Shown piece by piece: positions 7,067 to 14,752 of a DNA stretch of 15,393 bases (the stretch's first letter is position 1; the number at the start of each line of letters is the position of its first letter). Location of the stretch: positions 1-15,393 of the forward strand of contig DLVV01000241.1 of NCBI GenBank assembly GCA_003445035.1, read 5' to 3'. The position numbers were made by a program, and so were the translations under genes. Source of the DNA: Planctomycetaceae bacterium (GTDB lineage: Bacteria > Planctomycetota > Planctomycetia > Planctomycetales > Planctomycetaceae). Below the pieces are notes generated by a model. The model was not told the origin of the DNA and made no database searches. It worked only from the letters and a program-made list of their open reading frames with translations.

Positions 7067-8407
7067 CTACCCGTTCTCCCCTCGCCAGTCCGATTCGTGT
7101 CGTTGCCCGCGGCCGGCATCCGCACCGGGCCATTCGGCCTCCGGCCCGGCCCGCCAACGGCCCTGGAAGCGGTCGACCCGTTCACCGGCATGGTAGTGCA
7201 ACTGGTCGGCGGCCCTCCATTTCAGGCTGTCGGTGATGGGTGGGTCCGGAATGCCCAGCAATCTGCGGACGAGCCGAGCCAGTCTCAGCAGCGGGATGAA
7301 CATCGCCCCGCCGGCCACCAGCATCACCACGAAGAACGGTCCCCAGCCAAAGGTCGCCTCGAGGTTGGGCCAGAGGTGCTTGAAGGCGTACAGGAAAAAC
7401 AGCGTGCCGATGGCCAGAAACGGACCGTACGGCAGTTCGCGTTCCTTGCGAAGAAACCAGTTGGCCAGGGCGAAGACGACACCGAACAGCGGTGCGATGA
7501 AGAAGATCGTCAACGCCTGTTGCCAACCCAGGAAGCTCCCGATGGCCGCCATCAGGGTCACGTCACCGAATCCCATCGCCTCCTGCTTCAGCACGCGGCT
7601 TCCCGAAATGCGGACCAGCCAGATCACTCCGCCGCCGACAACCAGTCCCGAGAGGCTGACGGCCAGGCCGTGAAGACGTGGCCAGTCGTCAATCCAGGCG
7701 GGAATCCGCGGGGCGTCCCGGATGATTGCCAGCCAGGCGGGGATCTGCCCCGATCCGCCAGAGAGGTTGTCGCAGATCGTGTGGATGCTCCCGGGGTCCT
7801 GGAACCAGACCGGAAAGATGTGAACGCAGCCCAGTGTGGACCCGATCAATCCCACGGCCATCGCCGGCACCGTCACACTGTCGGGGATCACCTTCAGGTC
7901 GAAATCGATCAACGAGGCGACGACCAGCATCTCCAGCAGGATCATGTGGTAGAGATAGCGGAGGTGCAGGATCGCCTCGGCCGACGTCCAGGCCGATCCC
8001 GGAGCCGGGCTGGGGCTGAGGTCCAGGGCGTAGAGCCAACTGGCTGCGTGCAGCGGCGCACCGCCGTCGGGTCGGAAGGTGCCCACCTCCACGACGTACA
8101 TCACCACCCACAGCAGTCCGTTGAAGAACTCGACCAGCGGGTAACGGACCGAAATCGGCTTGCCGCATTTTCGACAACGGCCGCGGAGTTTCAGCCAGCC
8201 CAGGACCGGGATGTTGTCGATCAGCCGAATGGAATGGAAGCACCGGGGGCATCTCGACGGCGGGTGGAACAGTCCCTTCCAGCCACCGGAGATCGTGTCG
8301 TGGTCGGGCAGGCGGTGGACACAGACGTTGAGAAAACTGCCGATGATGCTGCCCAGGATGAAGACCGACAACAGGACGAACCAGATGGGCAGACCGCCGG
8401 GCACCAC
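7067..8407 (-). CDS. Prepilin peptidase / type 4 leader peptidase (A24 family), long form
   Basis: This polytopic inner-membrane aspartyl protease cleaves, and in many relatives N-methylates, type IV prepilins or type II secretion pseudopilins. [16 protein letters not shown] opens the N-terminal domain, followed by two CxxC pairs (CPRC and CRKC) of the zinc-binding loop. The catalytic aspartates are in [11 protein letters not shown] and in the GFGD motif of [13 protein letters not shown]. At 446 residues it is far longer than the usual 250-290. About 90 extra residues sit between the two catalytic motifs, and a basic, hydrophilic tail of about 60 residues follows the last helices. The start is GTG 8407: a perfect AGGAGG lies 7 bp upstream, whereas the in-frame TTG at 8413 is one base from it. 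It begins two bases after the shikimate kinase stop. No pilin or secretion genes are in the window. Confidence 0.92.
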   Translation of the reverse strand: MVPGGLPIWFVLLSVFILGSIIGSFLNVCVHRLPDHDTISGGWKGLFHPPSRCPRCFHSIRLIDNIPVLGWLKLRGRCRKCGKPISVRYPLVEFFNGLLWVVMYVVEVGTFRPDGGAPLHAASWLYALDLSPSPAPGSAWTSAEAILHLRYLYHMILLEMLVVASLIDFDLKVIPDSVTVPAMAVGLIGSTLGCVHIFPVWFQDPGSIHTICDNLSGGSGQIPAWLAIIRDAPRIPAWIDDWPRLHGLAVSLSGLVVGGGVIWLVRISGSRVLKQEAMGFGDVTLMAAIGSFLGWQQALTIFFIAPLFGVVFALANWFLRKERELPYGPFLAIGTLFFLYAFKHLWPNLEATFGWGPFFVVMLVAGGAMFIPLLRLARLVRRLLGIPDPPITDSLKWRAADQLHYHAGERVDRFQGRWRAGPEAEWPGADAGRGQRHESDWRGENG

Positions 8408-8409
8408 GT

Positions 8410-8949
8410 TCAATCCTCCTGGCCTGGGTCGGCGGACATGACTGACGTCACGATTTCGGCGGCCACATCTTCGATGGTCCGTCCAGTCGTGTCGATCGTC
8501 AATCTCTGGCAGTCACGGTAAAGCGGTTCGCGGTGTCGCAGGACCTCGGTGATCTCCTCCAGAACACTGCGGCCGGTCAAAGACGGGCGACGGTCTGCGG
8601 TGGTTTCGTCCCCCGAAATCCGCCCGGCCAGTTCCTCGGGTGTCGCCGTCAACCAGGCCACCAGGGTGTCGGAAGCTGTCCAGTCCGAGCGGGTGTCGGG
8701 GTCAAGCACCGCACCGCCTCCGGCGGCGATGACCACCCTCTGGCGGCGGGACACGTCGGCGATCACATCCCGTTCCACCTTCCGAAATCCCAACTCGCCG
8801 TCCTCGGCAAAGATCTCGGCGATCGATCGACCGTCACGGGTCTCAATCTCGAGGTCGGTGTCGACGAAGGCCAGGTCCAGCCGGTCGGCCACCAGGCGAC
8901 CGACAACGCTCTTGCCGCTGCCGCGGTAACCGATCAACACGACGCGCAT
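8410..8949 (-). CDS. aroK: Shikimate kinase
   Basis: This 179-residue P-loop kinase, the family's usual size, phosphorylates shikimate to shikimate 3-phosphate in the cytoplasm. The Walker A loop is GYRGSGKS (7-14). Shikimate-binding residues are Asp32 in FVDTD, Arg56 in GFRKVE and the AAGGGAV loop (76-81). The lid carries RRPSL (120-124), and HREPLYRD (139-146) holds the conserved adenine-side Arg. It lies 52 bp after the fused aroDE gene, so steps 3, 4 and 5 of the shikimate pathway are encoded together. Its TGA is two bases from the prepilin peptidase start. The symbol aroK is used for the function; aroL would be the same reaction. Confidence 0.96.
   Translation of the reverse strand: MRVVLIGYRGSGKSVVGRLVADRLDLAFVDTDLEIETRDGRSIAEIFAEDGELGFRKVERDVIADVSRRQRVVIAAGGGAVLDPDTRSDWTASDTLVAWLTATPEELAGRISGDETTADRRPSLTGRSVLEEITEVLRHREPLYRDCQRLTIDTTGRTIEDVAAEIVTSVMSADPGQED
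8415..8420 (-). promoter_or_regulatory. Shine-Dalgarno sequence of the prepilin peptidase gene
   Basis: A perfect AGGAGG on the minus strand lies within the last codons of the shikimate kinase gene, 7 bp before GTG 8407 and only one base before TTG 8413. The spacing decides for GTG 8407. Most other genes here lack such a site, so translation of this gene appears to be set independently. Confidence 0.75.
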
Positions 8950-9001
8950 CGTGGCCGGATCCGATCTGGGGCAGGGACGGGAAGGGTGTCGGACAACCGG
9001 G

Positions 9002-10486
9002 TCAGCGGACTGCGGAGATGCCGCGGCGCAGGGCCTCGCGCATCACTTCCAGCGGTGCCATCTGTCCGGTGAACCGTTCGAATTGCAGGGCCGCCTGGCG
9101 AACGAACATCTCGATCCCACTGACCGTCGGACAGCCCCGTTCGCGGGCCTGTTTGATCAGCAGGGTGTTCTCGGGATTGTACACGGTGTCAAAGACCAGG
9201 GTGTTGTCACCGAGCCACTGGGGTTGGAACGGCGACTCGTCGACGCCGGGGTGCATTCCCACCGGAGTGCAGTTGACAAGGATGTCGGCGAACTGGGCCC
9301 CCCGGTTTTCCCATCCGGTTTCCTGGCATCCCAACTCGGCGGCCAGGTCACTGGCGCGTTGTCGCGTCCGGCCGCTGACGGTCACTGCGGCGTCGGCGGC
9401 CACCAGTCCGCCGGCGACAGCACGGGCGGCCCCGCCGGCACCCAGCACCAGGCACTTGCGTCCCTTGAGCGATTTTGTCGAGTTGCCGTCTTCGAGCGCG
9501 GCCCGCAGCGAGTCGATCGCGGCTGACAGGTCGGTGTTGGCCGCTGCCCAAGTTCCATCCGGGGTTCGCAGCAGCGTGTTGGCGGCCCCCAGGTGTTCGA
9601 CCGTTTCGTCGCGAGTGTCGGCCAACTCGGCGATCGATTCCTTGTGGGGAATCGTGACGCTGTAGCCGTCGATCCCCAGCCACTCGAACGCCTCCAGGGT
9701 CTGCTCCAGGCCGTCGGAGGGGACCCGGAACGGCAGGTAAAGAGCATCGATGCCGCAGTCGACGAATGCGGCGTTGTGGATCAGGGGACTGAGACTGTGT
9801 CCCACCGGATCCCCCAGGACGCCGAAGATCCGCGTGTCGCTGCCGACCCGGTCGAAGTGATACGTCCGGTTCATCTCTTCGAAGGACAACTGTCCCGGTG
9901 CCAGGGCCCGTTCGCTGGAAAACGTCGCGTAGGTGAACGGCGACCCGTACTTGACGCACAACAGACGGCTGGCCAGTCCCAGTTCACCCATGCAGAAGCC
10001 GATGGTGGGGATCTCGGCCGAGGCGACCAGTTTCAACAGCCGCACCGAGTCCTGCGGGTTGTTGGCCATCGTCACCAGCTTGATGATGTCCGGATCGAGT
10101 TCGCACATCCCCTGGTAGATCTCTTCCAGGTCGTCCGGGGTCTCGTCGAAATTGTGGTGCGAGATGATCCGTTGGGTGTCACCGTAACGGGGGATCGCCT
10201 TGGCGATGTCGTCTTCGATGTCGACGTAATCGGCTCCGCCAACGATCGCCGAGCGGAGGATGGTCTGCCGCTGGTCCTCGGCCCCCCCCCAGCGTCCCTT
10301 GTCGCTTCCGCGTCGGCAGGTGATGACCACCGGCGTGGGCCGGTCAGCCAGCAGCCGGTTGATGTCCGGAGTGTGCGAGAGCCAGTCGACCCGCAACTCA
10401 ACCAGTTGAGCACCGCGATCGGCCAATGCTCGGTGTTCGGCCAACGCCATCTTGTGGCGGGTGCGGCCAATGCTGACGCAGATCAT
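9002..10486 (-). CDS. aroDE: Fused type I 3-dehydroquinate dehydratase - shikimate dehydrogenase
   Basis: This 494-residue bifunctional enzyme covers shikimate pathway steps 3 and 4. Residues 1 to about 215 are a class I dehydroquinase: ELRVDWL (30-36), CRRGSDKGRWGG (57-68), His111 in ISHHNFDETP, the Schiff-base Lys136 in DIIKLVTMA, and FCMGELGLASR (164-174). Residues from about 219 are shikimate dehydrogenase: GVLGDPVGHSLSPLIHNAAF (222-241), catalytic Lys282 in SVTIPHKE, NTD (317-319), the NADP loop GAGGAARAV, NCTPVGMHP, and the C-terminal EMFVRQAALQFERFTG. All key residues are present, so both halves should be active. The domain order is the same as in Chlamydia AroDE and the plant enzyme. 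It follows mutL by 30 bp. A run of nine G on the coding strand lies at codons 66-69. Confidence 0.96.
   Translation of the reverse strand: MICVSIGRTRHKMALAEHRALADRGAQLVELRVDWLSHTPDINRLLADRPTPVVITCRRGSDKGRWGGAEDQRQTILRSAIVGGADYVDIEDDIAKAIPRYGDTQRIISHHNFDETPDDLEEIYQGMCELDPDIIKLVTMANNPQDSVRLLKLVASAEIPTIGFCMGELGLASRLLCVKYGSPFTYATFSSERALAPGQLSFEEMNRTYHFDRVGSDTRIFGVLGDPVGHSLSPLIHNAAFVDCGIDALYLPFRVPSDGLEQTLEAFEWLGIDGYSVTIPHKESIAELADTRDETVEHLGAANTLLRTPDGTWAAANTDLSAAIDSLRAALEDGNSTKSLKGRKCLVLGAGGAARAVAGGLVAADAAVTVSGRTRQRASDLAAELGCQETGWENRGAQFADILVNCTPVGMHPGVDESPFQPQWLGDNTLVFDTVYNPENTLLIKQARERGCPTVSGIEMFVRQAALQFERFTGQMAPLEVMREALRRGISAVR
10282..10290 (-). repeat. Homopolymer G9 tract inside aroDE
   Basis: Nine consecutive C on the plus strand (G on the coding strand) encode the end of Trp66, Gly67, Gly68 and the start of Ala69 in the dehydroquinase domain. 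It is the longest mononucleotide run I noticed in the window; others reach about seven. A one-base change would end the protein early and remove most of both domains. Confidence 0.9.
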
Positions 10487-10516
10487 GGCAATTCCGAACG
10501 GTCCGGGTTGTCGGTC

Positions 10517-12337
10517 CTATCCCAGCCGTCCGAACTGTCGGTCGAGTTCGGCTCGGCTGAGTACCAGTGCCGTCGGACGTCCGTGTGGGCAGTGGTGCGC
10601 GTCGTCAATCAGGTGGCTTTGTTCCAACAGGCTGCTCATCTCTTCGGCTGTCAGGCGATGCCCCGCCTTGATCGCGGCCTTACAGGCCATCATCTGCAAC
10701 AGCGACTCCAGTATATCGCGTCGGGAGGGGGACTGTCCGGGTTGTTCGAGCGTATCGGCGAGGTCCTGCAGCAACCGGTCGAAATCGGGCCTCCGCAGAA
10801 TGGCCGGGTAGGCCTGCACCAGGACCGTGTTGTTTCCGAAGGCCTCGATGCCGAAGCCCAGCGATTCCAGCAATTCGGACTGTTCGATCAACACGGCGGC
10901 CTCGCGGGGCGACAACTCGACCGATTCGGGGACCAGCAGCTTCTGTTGCTCGACCTCCCCGTCAAGCACCCGTTGCTTGAAGTGTTCGTAAAGCACACGT
11001 TCGTGCAGAGCGTGTTGATCGACCACCGCCACTCCTTCGGGTGTTTCGATGAGCAGGTAGCAGTCGTGGACCTGGATGCCTCGGACGCCACCGCTGGTGG
11101 TTGTCGGCCGGGCCGGCGGCGACCACGGTTCGTCCCTGGCGGTTGGCACGGCTGAAGACGCCTGGGCAGGGGATGTCGGCGGCGAGTACGTGGGGGAACC
11201 CCCGGTCGGCGTGGTGGTGGGAGCGGACCAGGGGGTCGGCGTGGCACCTCCTTGTGCGGGTGCGATTGCGAGGCGTTGCTGGTGCGGTCCGCCGGCGTCG
11301 ACCGTCTCGTGCTGGTTCGCCGTGTCGACCCTCAGCGCGGTCTCAAGCGGCAGCCCCAGGAAAGTGCTGCGGATGGTCGAGAGCAGTTGGCGGTAGTGTT
11401 GCTGGCTGTCCTGGAACCGGACTTCGGCCTTGGTCGGATGGACGTTGACGTCGGCCAGTTCGGGGGGCATCTCCAGGAACAGGAAGGCGATCGGCTGGCG
11501 ACCGACCATCACCAGCCCGCGGTAGGCCTCGGTCAGAGCGTGGCTGAGCGAGCGGTCGGAGATCGGCCGGCCATTGAGGAACAGGTATTGGCCCTTGCGG
11601 CTCGACTTGGTCTGGCTGGGGTGGCCCACGTAGCCCCACAACTTGCACCCGCCCGCCTCGTTTTCGACCCAGATCAACGTCTCGGCCACGTCGCGACCGT
11701 AAAACAACTCGAGGCGTTCGATGAGCCGGTCGGTGGGGGGGAGGTCGAAGACATCGCGGTCGTTGTGAGTCAGGGTCATGTGCAGCCGCGGGTGGGCCAG
11801 GGCCACGCGGGTGAACTGCTCGGCGATGTGACCGAATTCGGTGGACGGCCGCTTGAGAAACTTGCGGCGGACCGGAGTGTTGGCGAACAGTCCGGAGATG
11901 TCGAAGGAGGTGCCGACCGGGGCGGCCGCCGGTTGCGGTGTGCCGACGTCACCGTAGTCGACGATCAGTTCGGTCCCGGCGATCGCTTCGGCTGTGCGGC
12001 TGCGAACGACGAACCGGCTGACCTCGGCGATTGAGGCCAGCGCCTCGCCGCGGAACCCCATCGTGTGGACCCCGAAGAGATCCTCGGCAGTGCGGATCTT
12101 GCTGGTGGCGTGAGCGGTCACGGCCAGGGGGATGTCGTCGGGGTGGATTCCCTCGCCGTCATCGACGACCCGGATCCGCTGGCTGCCCCCCTCTTCGATC
12201 TCGACGTCGATCCGCGTGGCCAATGCGTCGACGCTGTTCTCCAGCAGTTCCTTGACCACGCTCGCCGGCCGCTCGATCACCTCGCCCGCGGCGATCTTGT
12301 TGACGATCCGGGCGTCGAGTTGCTGAATGCGGGACAT
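10517..12337 (-). CDS. mutL: DNA mismatch repair protein MutL, endonuclease type
   Basis: This 606-residue GHKL ATPase links MutS mismatch recognition to strand nicking. The N-terminal ATPase domain (1 to about 330) has IAAGEVIERPASVVKELLEN (15-34), DDGEGI (59-64), ATSKI (77-81), GFRGEALASI (94-103) and DVNVHPTKAEVRF (296-308). A Pro/Thr/Ser/Ala-rich linker spans about 350-418. The C-terminal dimerisation and nuclease domain carries DQHALHERVLYE (440-451), an exact fit to DQHA(X)2E(X)4E, plus ACKAAIKAG (551-559) and CPHGRP (583-588). It is therefore the nicking type found in bacteria without MutH. ATG 12337 is chosen because the family begins MSxIxxL there; the frame runs on to 12502, but that part has no conservation signs. 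The nearest GGAG is about 13 bp upstream, too far to be strong. First gene of the seven-gene minus-strand run. Confidence 0.97.
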   Translation of the reverse strand: MSRIQQLDARIVNKIAAGEVIERPASVVKELLENSVDALATRIDVEIEEGGSQRIRVVDDGEGIHPDDIPLAVTAHATSKIRTAEDLFGVHTMGFRGEALASIAEVSRFVVRSRTAEAIAGTELIVDYGDVGTPQPAAAPVGTSFDISGLFANTPVRRKFLKRPSTEFGHIAEQFTRVALAHPRLHMTLTHNDRDVFDLPPTDRLIERLELFYGRDVAETLIWVENEAGGCKLWGYVGHPSQTKSSRKGQYLFLNGRPISDRSLSHALTEAYRGLVMVGRQPIAFLFLEMPPELADVNVHPTKAEVRFQDSQQHYRQLLSTIRSTFLGLPLETALRVDTANQHETVDAGGPHQQRLAIAPAQGGATPTPWSAPTTTPTGGSPTYSPPTSPAQASSAVPTARDEPWSPPARPTTTSGGVRGIQVHDCYLLIETPEGVAVVDQHALHERVLYEHFKQRVLDGEVEQQKLLVPESVELSPREAAVLIEQSELLESLGFGIEAFGNNTVLVQAYPAILRRPDFDRLLQDLADTLEQPGQSPSRRDILESLLQMMACKAAIKAGHRLTAEEMSSLLEQSHLIDDAHHCPHGRPTALVLSRAELDRQFGRLG

Positions 12338-12639
12338 CGCGGGGGAGAGGCTCCTTCCTGCATCGATCCCGTGTCCCCAGGCCGGTCGATGTGCCCCCTT
12401 GATACCTGCGGTCGGGGCGATTCGCAATGGTCTGGTCACTCCCAGCGACGTGTCTTGATGTTGAGACTGGTTGCCCGGTCGGTCCGGAGTGCACGGCGGC
12501 ATGATCTCTGACCAACCGACGGGCCCGGTCAGACCGCGAGCGTCGAAGATCTCCGGTTTGCCACGTCGTTGAGCGTTGATTACCCTTTGACCGCCTGATG
12601 ATGGCTTCCCCGGTTCCTGGCTACTGGTGCCTGCCGACG
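12338..12639. other. Divergent intergenic spacer, mutL / M50 protease
   Basis: This is the only gene-free stretch of about 300 bp. Besides the candidate mutL promoter I find no convincing terminator hairpin, operator repeat, tRNA or small gene. TTGACC at 12587-12592 resembles a -35 for the protease gene, but no -10 follows at suitable spacing. The part from 12598 would be coding if the protease starts at its most upstream ATG. Confidence 0.5.
12399..12427 (-). promoter_or_regulatory. Candidate sigma70-like promoter for the mutL operon
   Basis: On the minus strand TTGCGA (12427-12422) and TATCAA (12404-12399) are separated by exactly 17 bp. Each matches its consensus hexamer at four of six positions. 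Transcription would start near 12392, giving a leader of about 55 bases before ATG 12337. The position upstream of the first gene of the run supports it, but matches of this quality also occur by chance. Confidence 0.35.
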
Positions 12640-13320
12640 ATGATGGGTCGCACTCCTGAAACGCAGTTTGATATCCGGTTCCGTGTCGGACCGATCCCGG
12701 TGCGGGTGCACCCGGTCTTCTGGGTCACCGCGGCGTTTGTCGTCTGGGGCGCCTACAATCACGATCCGCCGCAGCTCCTGTTGGCGGTTCTGGCTGTGTT
12801 CCTCAGCGTACTGATCCACGAACTCGGGCATGCCACCATGACGCGGATCTTCGGGTGGCCCTCGGAGATCGTGTTGGGATTCTTCGGCGGGTATGCCACG
12901 ACGTCGCGGACTTCGACCGGCCGCAACCTGGTGGTGCTGTTTGCCGGACCCGGAGCTGGACTGGCGCTGGCCGGGTTGAGTTTCGCGGCCATCGTGGTCC
13001 TGTCGCGATCGGGGCAGCCGGTTTCGCCCCGGGTTAGCGAGACGCTGGGTTTCCTGCTGGTGGTCAACATCTTCTGGTCGGTGTTGAACCTGGTGCCGGT
13101 CCTGCCGCTGGACGGTGGTCAGATTGCCCGGGAGATTCTGGTCTGGCAGAACCCGTATCGGGGTCAGCAGCGTGCGATGCTGGTTTCGGCCGTGGCAGGA
13201 GCCGGATCGGCCGCTGTGAGCTATGTCTACGGACAGACGTTCCCGGCGATCTTATTTGGCCTGTTCGCCTACCAGAACTTTTCCGGCTGGCAGATGACCC
13301 GTCGCGGCGGGTGGCAGTGA
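12640..13320 (+). CDS. Site-2-type zinc metalloprotease (M50 family)
   Basis: This multi-pass inner-membrane protease has 226 residues from ATG 12640. The zinc-binding HELGH (60-64) lies at the end of a hydrophobic helix. The third ligand, Asp158, is in NLVPVLPLDGGQ, the NxxPxxxLDGG motif of site-2 proteases. About five to six hydrophobic segments are visible, with no PDZ or CBS domain, so it is a minimal family member. Such proteins cleave within membranes, often to release transcription regulators, but the substrate here is unknown. The start is uncertain: ATGs at 12598, 12601, 12640 and 12643 are in frame without Shine-Dalgarno sequences. I prefer 12640/12643, because TPETQFDIRFRVGPIPVRVHP resembles the usual start of the family and the residues before it do not. 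It is divergent from mutL and converges on the enolase-superfamily gene, 18 bp away. Confidence 0.9.
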   Translation: MMGRTPETQFDIRFRVGPIPVRVHPVFWVTAAFVVWGAYNHDPPQLLLAVLAVFLSVLIHELGHATMTRIFGWPSEIVLGFFGGYATTSRTSTGRNLVVLFAGPGAGLALAGLSFAAIVVLSRSGQPVSPRVSETLGFLLVVNIFWSVLNLVPVLPLDGGQIAREILVWQNPYRGQQRAMLVSAVAGAGSAAVSYVYGQTFPAILFGLFAYQNFSGWQMTRRGGWQ

Positions 13321-13338
13321 TCGGACGGGCGGGGGTCT

Positions 13339-14691
13339 CTAGAAACCCAGCCCGACTCCGCCGAGTTCTGCCGTGGCGACGGTTCCGTCGGTGATCTCGA
13401 ACATTCCCGGGTACTGCTTGGCCCATTGGCGGTTGGGTCCGGGACAGTACTGGCGGCCGTTCCCCTCGATGGCCTGCACGCCGGGAATGCGGGCGGCGAG
13501 GCTGGCCGAGTGCAGGAAACTGGCTCCGGGGCAGGTCAGGTCCTGCACGCAGAGGAACATGTCGAACTTCTGGGCGGCGGCAGCCAGCAGCAGAGAATCG
13601 GTCTGACCCTTGCAGGCCTTCAAGGCCACGCCGCTGTAGCCCTGTTCGCGGCACAACAGCAACGAGTCGTAGTCGACCAGTGCCTCGTCGATCACCACCG
13701 GCTTGATCGCCGAGGCCTCGTGCATCTTCACGTCGGGGTTCGCTTCGAGATCACGGCTGGTCGGTTGCTCGATGTACTGGATCCGCTCCCAGGCCGACTC
13801 GGATCCCTCGCGGACCTTGGCCAGGAACGCCAGCACGTACTCGACGTTCTCGCACTTCTCGTTGAAGTCGGTCGAGTACCACCACTCGGGACAGCCGCGG
13901 GCCGCCTGGGCCTCGGCCGCCACCCGCTCGATCGACAACACCCGTTGCACGTCCCAGTCCAGGTCGTCGCCGTTGAGCTTGATCTTGAGATGGGTCAGGC
14001 CGTCGGCGGCGATCCACTCGGGCAGTGTCTCGGGCAGGCCATCGTCGATCCGGGAATCGATGTCGGCATCGGTCAGGGGATCGAGGGCGCCGACGAGGTG
14101 ATACAGCGGCAGGCTGGGCTTGGGGTCGCGCAGGGTGTAGGCGTCGAGATACTCGCCGGCGAACTGGTCGTCGAGATAGGTGCCGAGGTCGTTGGACATG
14201 TGGTCGGCCGACAGCGCGTTGAAGGCGCTGATGTTGTTGACGCGGCCGAACGCGTCGTGCACCGCGGCGTCGACCGGGCTGGCAGCGACCAGTTGAGCCA
14301 GTTCGGGAATGCTCTCCTCGATCCCTCGCTGCGAGGAGACGGAGCGTCCGAGGTGATGGTACTCGGCCGAGAGCCCGAACATGATGTCCATCGGATGGCC
14401 GAACTCGGGGAACGAATCGACCAGGGCCACCGCTCGCTCGGCGAACTCGGCCATCGCCGCCTCGGCGTCATCGGGCGAGACGGTTGCCGAGGGCCAGGCC
14501 CAGATGTTCCCGATCGGCATGCTGCCGAACCCCGAGCCGTAGTCTCCCTGTTGGTTCTCTACGGTCACCTCGACGTTGATCAGCGTCGTGTTCTCGGTGA
14601 CCCGTCCGCCGAACTTCAGGGGAGTCCGGAACGCGATGGCCTCGAATTCGCAGGTTGCCTCGAGGATCCGGATATCGGTCGGCTTGGTCAT
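13339..14691 (-). CDS. Enolase-superfamily enzyme (mandelate racemase/muconate lactonizing type)
   Basis: This 450-residue protein has an N-terminal capping domain (to about 185) and a TIM barrel. Barrel motifs fit the superfamily in order: Lys236-x-Lys238 in HLKIKLNG, Asp275 and Asn277 in STDFNEKC, Glu309 in YIEQP, Asp335/Glu336 in VIDEAL, and a late lysine, 358 or 361, in VALKACKGQT. Lysines on both faces of the site resemble the muconate lactonizing and dipeptide epimerase subgroups more than mandelate racemase, which uses His. Members abstract a proton alpha to a carboxylate; the substrate cannot be named. It is 70-90 residues longer than most relatives, with extra sequence in the capping domain (about 100-180). 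ATG 14691 is preceded by GGAG at four bases. It lies 61 bp after the ATP-grasp gene on the same strand, so joint function is likely but unproven. Confidence 0.88.
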   Translation of the reverse strand: MTKPTDIRILEATCEFEAIAFRTPLKFGGRVTENTTLINVEVTVENQQGDYGSGFGSMPIGNIWAWPSATVSPDDAEAAMAEFAERAVALVDSFPEFGHPMDIMFGLSAEYHHLGRSVSSQRGIEESIPELAQLVAASPVDAAVHDAFGRVNNISAFNALSADHMSNDLGTYLDDQFAGEYLDAYTLRDPKPSLPLYHLVGALDPLTDADIDSRIDDGLPETLPEWIAADGLTHLKIKLNGDDLDWDVQRVLSIERVAAEAQAARGCPEWWYSTDFNEKCENVEYVLAFLAKVREGSESAWERIQYIEQPTSRDLEANPDVKMHEASAIKPVVIDEALVDYDSLLLCREQGYSGVALKACKGQTDSLLLAAAAQKFDMFLCVQDLTCPGASFLHSASLAARIPGVQAIEGNGRQYCPGPNRQWAKQYPGMFEITDGTVATAELGGVGLGF

Positions 14692-14752
14692 CGGTCTCCA
14701 GGGGGGGCAGGCATTCGGCCCGTTTGTGAGAGGGAATCGGTAACCGGTGATC

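Noticed and set aside
6993..7157. 55-residue N-terminal extension of HisH
   Set aside because: The HisH core starts at ATG 6992, and most of the extension overlaps the prepilin peptidase gene in another frame.
9593..11155. 520-codon open frame on the plus strand opposite aroDE and mutL
   Set aside because: It is a shadow of two clearly identified genes; it crosses their boundary and shows no family motif.
12338..12502. 55-residue N-terminal extension of MutL
   Set aside because: MutL homology begins exactly at ATG 12337, and the extension contains the candidate promoter.
13321..13338. Terminator between the convergent protease and enolase-superfamily genes
   Set aside because: The 18-bp gap has no inverted repeat followed by a T tract.
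14692..14752. Near-palindrome around ATCGGTAACCGGTGAT as an operator or hairpin
   Set aside because: The symmetry is imperfect and short, no second copy was seen, and GC-rich DNA gives such matches often.
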